DNA of 6,814 nt, from contig DFBC01000108.1 of NCBI GenBank assembly GCA_002367235.1, forward strand, positions 1 through 6,814, read 5' to 3'. The first letter of the stretch is position 1; each line of letters starts with the position of its first letter. Both the position numbers and the translations under genes were made by a program. Below the pieces are notes generated by a model that saw only the letters and a program-made list of their open reading frames with translations, did not search any database and was not told the origin of the DNA. Positions 1 to 5,971 of the stretch are shown piece by piece. Source of the DNA: Cellvibrionales bacterium UBA3090. GTDB taxonomy: Bacteria > Pseudomonadota > Gammaproteobacteria > Pseudomonadales > Porticoccaceae.

Positions 1-504
1 ACACAGGAAGGCACTCAGTTTGTTGCAGAAGCGTCGAGTAATGTAGCAGCAACCATTACGCCACAACACCTACTGTACAACCGCAATCAAATGTTAGCCG
101 GCGGCATAAAACCTCATTACTACTGCCTGCCAATACTTAAGCGAAACACTCACCAACAGGCGCTTATCGGCGCAGCAATCAGTGGCAGCCCAAAATACTT
201 TCTGGGGACAGACTCAGCGCCTCATGCAACCCATAAAAAAGAAAATGCCTGCGGCTGTGCGGGCTGCTATTCAAATCATGCAGCCATCGAACTCTACGCA
301 GAGGCTTTTGAGCGAGCTGGCGCACTGGACAAACTGGAGGGTTTTGCTAGCCACTTTGGGGCCGACTTCTATGGTTTGCCGCGAAACAGTGACACCATCA
401 CCCTGAAAAAATCGCCCTGGAAAAGCCCTGCAACCATCCCCTTTGGTAGCGACACACTGACACCCCTCGGTGCCGATGAAATCCGACAATGGCAGGTAGC
501 CTAA
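1..504 (+). CDS. pyrC: Dihydroorotase, class II (C-terminal part, truncated by window edge)
   Basis: Cytosolic zinc enzyme of de novo pyrimidine synthesis that interconverts N-carbamoyl-L-aspartate and dihydroorotate. The frame is open from base 1 and ends at TAA 502-504, giving 167 visible residues. They match the C-terminal half of E. coli PyrC (348 aa) almost without gaps: TPQHL, LYNRNQML, then YCLPILKRN-HQQAL, then the GTDSAPH motif. The Asp of that motif (codon 211-213) is the family's catalytic and zinc-ligand Asp250, and the His four residues on corresponds to His254. CGCAGC follows, then a FYGLP segment. The other zinc ligands (the HxH pair, the carboxylated Lys and two His) lie left of the window, about 180 residues away. 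No frameshift is visible, so the gene is cut by the window edge rather than broken. rnt follows immediately, so the two are probably co-transcribed, as in Pseudomonas. Confidence 0.96.
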   Translation, partial: TQEGTQFVAEASSNVAATITPQHLLYNRNQMLAGGIKPHYYCLPILKRNTHQQALIGAAISGSPKYFLGTDSAPHATHKKENACGCAGCYSNHAAIELYAEAFERAGALDKLEGFASHFGADFYGLPRNSDTITLKKSPWKSPATIPFGSDTLTPLGADEIRQWQVA

Positions 505-506
505 CT

Positions 507-1118
507 ATGCACCCCCCTATATCAGACCGCTTTAGAGGCTTTTTGCCAGTTGTTGTTGATGTGGAAACCGGTGGATTCAATTCCACCACTGATGCCCTGC
601 TGGAAATTGCCGCCGTCACCTTAGCGATGGATGACGATGGCATCCTGATGCCCGATGAGACAATCTGCCACTCCGTCATTCCCTTCGAGGGTGCCAACAT
701 AGAACAGGCCGCACTGGACATCACCGGTATCGACCCTAACGATCCATACCGCATGGCGCTGGATGAAGAAGAAGCACTCAAATTATTATTTCAACCTATC
801 CGTACTGCCGTCAAAGAGGCTCACTGCAGCAGAGCTGTCATGGTTGCCCACAACGCTCACTTTGATCTTGGGTTTGTCAACACCGCAGTGACGCGCAACA
901 ACATCAAAAGAAATCCTTTTCACCCATTCTCTTGTTTCGATACGGCGACTCTGGCCGGGTTGGCCTATGGACAAACTGTACTAGCTAAAGCTTGCGAGGC
1001 TGCAGAGATAAAATTCAATAACGGCAAAGCACACTCCGCCGCCTATGACGCGGAAAAGACTGCCGAGTTATTCTGCGGGATCGTCAATCGCTGGAAGGAT
1101 CTGGGCGGCTGGAACTAA
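507..1118 (+). CDS. rnt: Ribonuclease T (DEDDh 3'-5' exoribonuclease)
   Basis: Homodimeric exonuclease that trims 3' ends of tRNA (end turnover of CCA), 5S and 23S rRNA, and single-stranded DNA tails. From the chosen start it is 203 residues and is DEDDh throughout: Asp18 and Glu20 in VVVDVETGGF, Asp120 in AHNAHFDLGF, and His176/Asp181 in AHSAAYDAEKTAELF. KRNPFHPF and LAGLAYGQTVLAKAC are also strongly conserved, and the protein ends in VNRWKDLGGW as the family does. Start: ATG 507 lies 2 nt after the pyrC stop, with an AGG at 494-496. An upstream in-frame ATG at 489 would overlap pyrC by 16 nt, lacks a Shine-Dalgarno, and gives 209 aa whose catalytic residues sit one position off E. coli numbering, so it cannot be excluded. 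Tight coupling to pyrC suggests translational coupling. By alignment with E. coli, substrate-contact residues Glu73 and Phe77 are replaced by Ala68 and Ile72, while Phe29, Phe124 and Phe146 are kept. Confidence 0.95.
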   Translation: MHPPISDRFRGFLPVVVDVETGGFNSTTDALLEIAAVTLAMDDDGILMPDETICHSVIPFEGANIEQAALDITGIDPNDPYRMALDEEEALKLLFQPIRTAVKEAHCSRAVMVAHNAHFDLGFVNTAVTRNNIKRNPFHPFSCFDTATLAGLAYGQTVLAKACEAAEIKFNNGKAHSAAYDAEKTAELFCGIVNRWKDLGGWN

Positions 1119-1242
1119 CCAACCCCATTGCTGAACACCGCACAGCCCTTGAGAACCTTTACATTGCAGGCCGACCCAAGAGCTTGGACACAGTATTTTT
1201 TTATTCACCTTCTTGAGCCAGAAGCCTTGTGGACAAAGATTT

Positions 1243-1563
1243 TCAATATTGAGACCGCGGCAGCCTGACCACCAAGCCATCCAGCTCTTGTGTCACCTTT
1301 ATTTGACAGCTCAGACGACTGGTAGGCTGTGGATCGAGGGTCATCTCAAGCAACTCTTTTTCTACCCCCTCCGGCCCACCAACTTTCTCAAACCAATCCT
1401 CATCCACATAACAATGGCATGTCGCGCACCGACACAAACCACCACATTCACCGATAATGCCATCGATCATATTATCCACAGCACCCTGCATCACAGAATG
1501 GCCTACTGGTACTTCAGCCTCATACTCTGCCCCATCAACCTGAATAAAATGAACAAGCGGCAT
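1243..1563 (-). CDS. [2Fe-2S] ferredoxin, adrenodoxin / FdVI type
   Basis: Small soluble electron carrier of 106 residues, the normal length for vertebrate-type ferredoxins (adrenodoxin, putidaredoxin, Rhodobacter FdVI). Cluster ligands read as Cys40-x5-Cys46-x2-Cys49-x36-Cys86, within GECGGLCRCATCHCYV and SRLSCQIKV. The C-terminal LDGLVVRLP is also family-typical. Extra cysteines at 44 and 51 lie in the cluster loop; a cysteine at the position of 44 also occurs in FdVI, while 51 is less usual. The start ATG (1561-1563, reverse strand) has a good GAGG at 1571-1574, 7 nt upstream. It is not the Isc Fdx by context, since no iscS/U/A or hscB/A genes are nearby. It stands alone, with no P450, ferredoxin reductase or oxygenase beside it, so its partner cannot be told. 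The family commonly feeds cytochromes P450 or assists Fe-S assembly. It converges on rnt, with about 124 bp between the two stops. Confidence 0.93.
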   Translation of the reverse strand: MPLVHFIQVDGAEYEAEVPVGHSVMQGAVDNMIDGIIGECGGLCRCATCHCYVDEDWFEKVGGPEGVEKELLEMTLDPQPTSRLSCQIKVTQELDGLVVRLPRSQY

Positions 1564-1609
1564 AGCATTACCTCAAAAATAAAGAAAAATTTAACCCGTG
1601 GATTTAGAC

Positions 1610-1639
1610 CATATAAAATTCAAAAAGGCACGCCGACAA
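1610..1639 (-). promoter_or_regulatory. Possible sigma-70 promoter of the ferredoxin gene
   Basis: On the reverse strand TTGTCG (1634-1639) and TATATG (1610-1615) are separated by 18 nt. Each matches the -35 or -10 consensus at 4 of 6 positions. Transcription would begin near 1603, giving a leader of about 40 nt that contains the GAGG ribosome site. This is a weak match in AT-rich DNA and remains a guess. Confidence 0.3.
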
Positions 1640-1979
1640 GTATTTAAACCTGCCTCCTTACCCGCTTGGCAAGCGCTTAGTTTACCCACAAAATTCTTTT
1701 AGCGGGCCACGATAACAAACAGCCCACCCACTCAACACCCCTCCCGAGCACCGGAACACCCCCTCGATCAACGAATAGCGCTCGAGACACCTGCACCATA
1801 GCCGTGCCTTTTTGACTAGATTTTTGGATGCTCAAAGTAGAAACCAGACATTTTTGTAGTAAAACTATACATAGAAAAATAGATATTATATTTTTTGTTT
1901 CTTTAATATTCAGGTGGTTATAAATACTACTTAATGTTTTTTGTTACAGATAAACGAGAAAAACCAGAGCAAAAAGTGC

Positions 1980-2008
1980 TTGAAGTATCAAAAATATGTA
2001 ACTATGCT
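1980..2008 (+). promoter_or_regulatory. Possible promoter of maeB
   Basis: TTGAAG (1980-1985) and TATGCT (2003-2008) are separated by exactly 17 nt, each matching consensus at 4 of 6. The -10 hexamer lies within a small dyad ATGTA-N7-TACAT (1996-2012). The resulting leader would be about 140 nt. Many other AT-rich hexamers are nearby, so this is only the best-spaced candidate. Confidence 0.25.
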
Positions 2009-2156
2009 ACATTTCGTTTTTTCTAGCGCCCCAAAACAATTCACATGTCACATGGAAATCACGCTACGGGTCGCGGTAGAATAACCGGCCTGCCAGGGGC
2101 ACAGAGATAAACTGACCCCGAACCATCCCTTACAAGCTATATCATGAGAAGCAAAA

Positions 2157-4445
2157 ATGGTTGACTCATTCAAGGAAAGCGCCCTTCGTTATCACATGGA
2201 ACCGGTACCAGGAAAACTGGAAATCCGGCCCACTAAACCGCTGGCCAATGCTCGGGACTTATCCGAAGCCTACTCCCCCGGCGTGGCATACGCCTGTGGA
2301 ATGATTGTAAAAAATCCAACGGATGTAGCTCGCGTAACAGCGCGAGGCAACCTTGTCGGCGTTATCACCAACGGCACGGCAGTGCTTGGCCTTGGAGATA
2401 TAGGCCCTCTCGCCTCCAAGCCGGTGATGGAGGGGAAAGCCGTATTATTTAAAAAGTTCGCCAACATCGATGTGTTCGATATCGAACTCAACGAGACCGA
2501 TGTCGACAAGCTTGTCGACACTATCGCATCCCTTGAGCCAACCTTTGGCGGCATCAATCTAGAAGACATTAAAGCGCCCGAATGCTTCCTTGTTGAGCAG
2601 AAGCTGCGCGAAAGAATGAATATTCCAGTCTTCCATGATGACCAACATGGGACAGCTATTGTTTCTGCTGCAGCCGTCTATAACGGCTTACGGATTGTAG
2701 AAAAAAATATCGAAGACATAAAACTAGTAGTCACTGGTGCTGGCGCGGCAAGCATTGCCTGCGTAGATCTATTGGTTAGTATGGGACTACAAAAGAAAAA
2801 TGTCCGGATGATCGACCGCAACGGGGTGATATACAAAGGCCGAGAAGTCGGCATGAATCCCTGGAAAGAAGGTTACGCGGTAGAAACCACTGACCGCACT
2901 TTGGACGACGCTATTGATGACGCCGACCTATTCCTCGGTCTATCGGGCCCCGGAATACTTAAAGCCGAGATGGTAAAGAAAATGGCTGCCAATCCTCTGA
3001 TTTTGGCCATGTCGAACCCCACCCCGGAAATCATGCCAGAGCTGGCCAAAGCCGCCAGACCGGATGCCATTCTAGCAACCGGCCGCTCGGATTACCCAAA
3101 TCAGGTCAACAATGTTCTCTGCTTCCCGTTTATATTCCGAGGTGCTCTAGACTGTGGTGCCACTGTTATTAACGACGAGATGAAACAGGCCTGCGTGAAA
3201 GCCATTGCAGACCTCGCTCATCGCGAAGCTTCAGCAGTAGTCGCCGAAGCCTATGCCGATGAAGAACTAAAATTTGGGCCAGATTACCTGATCCCCAAGC
3301 CCTTTGACCCACGCTTAATTGAAGAAGTACCCCTGGCCGTCGTTAAGGCCGCCATGGAAAGCGGCGTCGCCACACGGCCGATAGAAGATTTAGACGCCTA
3401 CCGGACAAAACTTCACAGCTATGTCAGTCGCAGCCGCCTATTCATGCAGCCTATGATTGAGCTGGCCCGCACTAACCCCCCTCGCATTGCCTACGCTGAA
3501 GGCGAAAATGACGATGTGCTTCGGGCCATGCAAGGCGTGGTGGATGAAAAAATTGCCAAACCCATTTTGATTGGCAGGCCAACGGTCATCAAACGCAAAA
3601 TCGAAGAAATGAGACTGCGGATCAAACCCGGTATAGATCTAGAAATATTTAATCCAGAAGAAGGTGATTACCACGAAAACTACTGGAAGTACTATCACAA
3701 CTGCGTGGGACGTTCCGGGGTTTCTGTAGAGAGCGCCAGAAACACGGTACACACCAACAACACAATTCTTGCCGCCATTATGGTTGCACTGGGTGATGCC
3801 GATGGGCTGATCTGCGGAAAGGCAGGCCGTTACGATAGGCACCTAAGCTGTATCGAAAGCATTATTCCACCACGCGATAACACTAGCCATGTGTCATCTA
3901 TCTGCGTGTTACTACTGGAAGATGGCCCACTATTTCTGGCTGACCCCTTTGTGAATGTTGACCCAACCGAAGAACAGGTCGTCACCATCGCCAAAGATGC
4001 CATTGGCTTTGTTAAAAACTTTGGTATCACGCCTAAGGTGGCCTTACTTTCACACTCCAACTTTGGCACTTACGATGACGACTCAGCTCACAAAATGAAA
4101 CGTGCTGCTGAACAGCTGCGCAACGACCTACCAGAGATTCAAATCGATGGTGAAATGCATGCCATATCAGCACTTAATGAAACACTTCGTGAAAGTATTT
4201 GCCAGAACGCCAACATCAAAGGTCGCGCCAATGTGCTGATCATGCCAAACATGGATGCCGCGAGTATTGCCCTTGGGCTGATCAGGTCACTCACAAATGC
4301 ACGGCTGGTTGGCCCCTTCTTAAATGGCCTGGAAAAACCTGCACACATCCTAATACCCTCGGTTTCAGGCAGAGGAATATTAAATACCACAGCGATGATT
4401 GGTGCTGACATTCTGTCTAAAGCCGAGCAAACCAAGAGCGAATAG
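2157..4445 (+). CDS. maeB: NADP-dependent malic enzyme with C-terminal phosphotransacetylase-like domain
   Basis: Oxidatively decarboxylates malate to pyruvate with reduction of NADP+. The cytosolic enzyme supplies NADPH and pyruvate, notably during growth on C4 acids or fatty acids. At 762 residues it is full length (E. coli MaeB, 759) and aligns from end to end. The N-terminal malic domain (about 1-160) has Tyr39 in AYSPGVA, Lys94 in VMEGK and FGGINLEDIKAPECF, where Glu136/Asp137 are metal ligands. FHDDQHGTA follows with metal ligand Asp161 or Asp162. The Rossmann domain (about 165-400) has VVTGAGAAS (191-199) and GRSDYPNQVNNVLCFPF. The PTA-like domain (about 420-755) carries LLSHSNFG and MPNMDAA; in this family it is regulatory (acetyl-CoA inhibition in E. 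coli) and not thought to be catalytic. Start ATG 2157 is preceded by GAGAAG (2146-2151). NADP preference is inferred from MaeB family membership. A strong terminator follows 25 nt after the stop, so the gene is probably monocistronic. Confidence 0.96.
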   Translation: MVDSFKESALRYHMEPVPGKLEIRPTKPLANARDLSEAYSPGVAYACGMIVKNPTDVARVTARGNLVGVITNGTAVLGLGDIGPLASKPVMEGKAVLFKKFANIDVFDIELNETDVDKLVDTIASLEPTFGGINLEDIKAPECFLVEQKLRERMNIPVFHDDQHGTAIVSAAAVYNGLRIVEKNIEDIKLVVTGAGAASIACVDLLVSMGLQKKNVRMIDRNGVIYKGREVGMNPWKEGYAVETTDRTLDDAIDDADLFLGLSGPGILKAEMVKKMAANPLILAMSNPTPEIMPELAKAARPDAILATGRSDYPNQVNNVLCFPFIFRGALDCGATVINDEMKQACVKAIADLAHREASAVVAEAYADEELKFGPDYLIPKPFDPRLIEEVPLAVVKAAMESGVATRPIEDLDAYRTKLHSYVSRSRLFMQPMIELARTNPPRIAYAEGENDDVLRAMQGVVDEKIAKPILIGRPTVIKRKIEEMRLRIKPGIDLEIFNPEEGDYHENYWKYYHNCVGRSGVSVESARNTVHTNNTILAAIMVALGDADGLICGKAGRYDRHLSCIESIIPPRDNTSHVSSICVLLLEDGPLFLADPFVNVDPTEEQVVTIAKDAIGFVKNFGITPKVALLSHSNFGTYDDDSAHKMKRAAEQLRNDLPEIQIDGEMHAISALNETLRESICQNANIKGRANVLIMPNMDAASIALGLIRSLTNARLVGPFLNGLEKPAHILIPSVSGRGILNTTAMIGADILSKAEQTKSE

Positions 4446-4470
4446 TCAAAATACAGAAAAGAACAGCAAC

Positions 4471-4500
4471 TAAAAAACGCGGCATCAGCCGCGTTTTTTA
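4471..4500. terminator. Bidirectional rho-independent terminator shared by maeB and slyX
   Basis: A perfect 13-bp inverted repeat with a 4-nt loop: TAAAAAACGCGGC (4471-4483), loop ATCA, GCCGCGTTTTTTA (4488-4500). The GC core is six pairs, with an A run on one side and a T run on the other, so it can terminate in both directions. It lies 25 nt after the maeB stop and 19 nt after the slyX stop, between the converging genes. Confidence 0.93.
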
Positions 4501-4519
4501 TTAATAATTCTTTGCCCGA

Positions 4520-4726
4520 TCAATAATGTGGAGGCTTCTCACCGATGGAGGAATCATCTGGCAGCTTGTCAGACAACTCCTTAGTCCGCGATAGCAAGAG
4601 ACTGCATTTTTCCATAAGAGCATCAATTTGATCCTGCTGCCGGCAAACCACATCATTTAACTGCTGGATTGTATCTTCCTGATACGCCATTTTAGTTTCC
4701 AGCTCAATTAAACGTTCTGTATCCAC
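4520..4726 (-). CDS. slyX: SlyX family protein
   Basis: Small coiled-coil protein of unknown biochemical role, conserved in gammaproteobacteria and in E. coli encoded next to slyD. With the start chosen here it is 68 residues (E. coli SlyX, 72). It opens with DTERLIELETKMAYQEDTIQQL, close to E. coli's RLAELESRLAFQE, runs as a heptad-rich helix to about residue 50, and ends in the family signature PPHY. Start: the open frame extends 11 codons further to another GTG at 4759. However, the GTG at 4724-4726 has a GGAG (4733-4736) placed 6 nt upstream and gives the family's normal N-terminus, so I prefer it. No slyD is adjacent. A strong terminator lies 42 nt upstream, between it and the peroxiredoxin gene. 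I see no convincing promoter of its own, so expression may rest on read-through or an unrecognised promoter. Confidence 0.88.
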   Translation of the reverse strand: MDTERLIELETKMAYQEDTIQQLNDVVCRQQDQIDALMEKCSLLLSRTKELSDKLPDDSSIGEKPPHY

Positions 4727-4767
4727 GACAATCTCCAAGCCCAAATAACGAGTTATCACTCACAAGA

Positions 4768-4800
4768 AAAAACCGCAGAAGGTTTTCTTCTGCGGTTTTT
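4768..4800 (-). terminator. Rho-independent terminator of the peroxiredoxin gene
   Basis: A perfect 14-bp stem with a 5-nt loop: arms 4768-4781 (AAAAACCGCAGAAG) and 4787-4800 (CTTCTGCGGTTTTT). On the reverse strand it ends in a run of U after a nine-pair CCGCAGAAG-type stem. It starts 49 nt after the peroxiredoxin stop and separates that gene from slyX. Its symmetry would let it work in both directions, but no + strand gene reads into it. Confidence 0.92.
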
Positions 4801-4849
4801 ATAGTACTGCCAAACAGCGTACTAGTGTATTACGACACGTTAGCAATCA

Positions 4850-5455
4850 CTACAGAGTGTCGGCATTCTCAGCCAGGTATGAAGCCACGCCATCTGCAGA
4901 AGCTGCCATGCCTTTGTCACCTTCCTTCCAGCCAGCAGGACAAACTTCACCGTGATCCTGGTGGAAAGTGAGCGCATCAATCATACGCAACATTTCGTCG
5001 ATATTACGACCTAGCGGCAAATCATTAACCACTTGATGACGAACAACACCCTCTTCATCGATCAGGAATGAACCACGGAATGCCACACCAGCAGCATCAA
5101 ACTCCACATCGTAAGCTTGGCAAATTTCGTGCTTAATGTCCGCTACCAGTGGATATTTAACCGCGCCAATACCGCCATCATTAATCGCTGTGTTACGCCA
5201 CGCGCTGTGGGTAAACACTGAATCAATAGAAACACCAATGACTTCTACACCACGCTTTTGAAACTCTTCATAGCGGTGATCAAATGCAATCAGCTCTGAA
5301 GGGCATACAAAGGTAAAGTCCAAAGGATAAAAGAACACAACGGCCTTTTTACCTTTAATGGTCTCAGACAGGCTAAACCCATCGACGATTTCGCCATTAC
5401 CCAACACTGCACCAGAGGTGAAATCCGGGGCCGGCTTACCTACTAATACTCCCAT
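4850..5455 (-). CDS. Typical 2-Cys peroxiredoxin (Prx1/AhpC subfamily)
   Basis: Thiol peroxidase that reduces hydrogen peroxide, organic peroxides and probably peroxynitrite; it is recycled by thioredoxin or by AhpF-type reductase. The 201 residues carry PLDFTFVCPSE, with peroxidatic Cys51 and the Pro44/Thr48 of the PxxxTxxC active site. Arg127 (AFRGSF) completes the active site, and resolving Cys172 lies in HGEVCPAGW. NDLPLGR is typical of the family. It resembles the Pseudomonas peroxiredoxin encoded beside rnt (PA3529 as I recall it) more than E. coli AhpC. GGIG (94-97) plus a C-terminal extension with Tyr193-Leu194 resembles the overoxidation-sensitive signature GGLG/YF only partly. Cys112 is an extra cysteine outside the active site. 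The start ATG has AAGGAG at 5462-5467 on the reverse strand, 6 nt upstream. No ahpF neighbour is present. grxD lies 162 bp upstream on the same strand. Confidence 0.95.
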   Translation of the reverse strand: MGVLVGKPAPDFTSGAVLGNGEIVDGFSLSETIKGKKAVVFFYPLDFTFVCPSELIAFDHRYEEFQKRGVEVIGVSIDSVFTHSAWRNTAINDGGIGAVKYPLVADIKHEICQAYDVEFDAAGVAFRGSFLIDEEGVVRHQVVNDLPLGRNIDEMLRMIDALTFHQDHGEVCPAGWKEGDKGMAASADGVASYLAENADTL

Positions 5456-5539
5456 GTGCTACTCCTTAATTAGTCAGTCTTTCAGAACAGTTCAGGGCAA
5501 TACATACCCTACACTCAAAATCGGTATAACTAATGTTAC

Positions 5540-5576
5540 ACAATGAAGCATAGCTGTCTCATTGTAATTAGCTATG
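5540..5576. promoter_or_regulatory. Interleaved inverted repeats upstream of the peroxiredoxin gene
   Basis: Four 7-bp arms alternate as two overlapping dyads: ACAATGA (5540-5546) pairs with TCATTGT (5559-5565), and CATAGCT (5549-5555) pairs with AGCTATG (5570-5576). The dyad centres are 10 bp apart, about one helical turn. They lie 85-121 bp upstream of the peroxiredoxin start codon. This could be an operator for a dimeric or tetrameric regulator, or alternative RNA hairpins after grxD. The spacing does not fit the OxyR ATAG-N7-CTAT pattern. Confidence 0.35.
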
Positions 5577-5617
5577 ACGGTAATAAGTGAGATCAAATAC
5601 TTAAACGGTACCTGGGG

Positions 5618-5944
5618 TTATTCAGCAGCACTTTGTGCAGCCTCTTTTACTAACCCAATCAGCTCACCTTTTGCATGCATGTCCGTCACAATGTCACAAC
5701 CGCCAATCAGCTCACCATTGATCCACAACTGAGGAAATGTTGGCCAGTTGGCAAATTTTGGCAAGTTGGCACGAATCTCTGGATTAGCCAGGATATCCAC
5801 ATAGGCAAAACGCTCGCCACAAGCGGTGAGCGCCTCGATAGTGCGAGCCGAGAAACCACACTGGGGCTGGTTTGGTGAACCTTTCATATACAGAATAACT
5901 GGGTTGCCTTCCACCTGTTCGCGAATGGTGTCCATAATATCCAT
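5618..5944 (-). CDS. grxD: Monothiol glutaredoxin, CGFS type (Grx4/GrxD)
   Basis: Carries a glutathione-ligated [2Fe-2S] cluster, usually as a homodimer or with a BolA-like partner, and works in Fe-S cluster delivery and iron sensing rather than disulfide reduction. The 108 residues match E. coli GrxD closely: ILYMKGSP with Lys21, active-site Cys29 in QCGFS, GERFAYVDIL, WPTFPQLW with cis-Pro71, and GGCDI (81-85) for glutathione binding. E. coli GrxD is slightly longer at the C-terminus. Start: an ATG further upstream at 5992 would add 16 residues encoded by what looks like operator DNA. The ATG at 5944 has AGAGG (5954-5958) placed 9 nt upstream and gives the family's usual N-terminus. An IscR-like site ends 27 nt upstream of this start. 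No clear terminator follows, so some read-through into the peroxiredoxin gene is possible. Confidence 0.95.
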   Translation of the reverse strand: MDIMDTIREQVEGNPVILYMKGSPNQPQCGFSARTIEALTACGERFAYVDILANPEIRANLPKFANWPTFPQLWINGELIGGCDIVTDMHAKGELIGLVKEAAQSAAE

Positions 5945-5971
5945 CAATTCATACCTCTGTAACAATAAATA

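Larger units (their letters stand above)
1564..2156. other. 593-bp gene-free divergent region between ferredoxin and maeB
   Basis: No convincing gene is found here on either strand; the one overlapping open frame on + is antisense to the ferredoxin with no ribosome site or recognisable product. Seen in it: a perfect 13-bp palindrome CGCTTG-G-CAAGCG at 1663-1675, overlapping a second palindrome AAGCGCTT (1671-1678); a C-rich stretch around 1720-1765; a strongly AT-rich stretch from about 1845 to 2035; a palindrome CATGT-C-ACATG at 2044-2054; and a small hairpin CGGT-N6-ACCG at 2074-2087. I recognise no tRNA, riboswitch or known small RNA. It presumably holds the divergent promoters and operators of the two flanking genes, perhaps with a long maeB leader. 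An unrecognised small RNA or the remnant of a lost gene is possible. Confidence 0.6.

Noticed and set aside
1176..1202. CCAAG-AG-CTTGG followed by a T run as an rnt terminator.
   Set aside because: The stem is short with too small a loop, and the T run begins 8 nt after it, so it does not have intrinsic terminator geometry.
1209..1224. CTTCT-N6-AGAAG hairpin after the ferredoxin as its terminator.
   Set aside because: The stem is five pairs, and on the ferredoxin strand it is followed by an A run rather than a U run.
1213..1647. A 144-residue open frame on + in the ferredoxin region.
   Set aside because: It is antisense to the clearly real ferredoxin, has no ribosome site, and its translation is compositionally odd with no recognisable family.
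2041..2056. TCACATGTCACATGG as a CRP site upstream of maeB.
   Set aside because: Only one TGTGA-type half is present in the right register; the second half fails.
4796..4818. TTTGGCAGTACTATAAAA on the reverse strand as a sigma-54 promoter for slyX.
   Set aside because: The -24 TGGCA is acceptable, but the -12 TTGC element is absent, and the hairpin terminator lies between it and the gene.
5549..5576. ATAG...CTAT upstream of the peroxiredoxin as an OxyR site.
   Set aside because: The ATAG and CTAT elements are 22 bp apart, not 11 or 33, and the intermediate positions do not supply the missing tetranucleotides.
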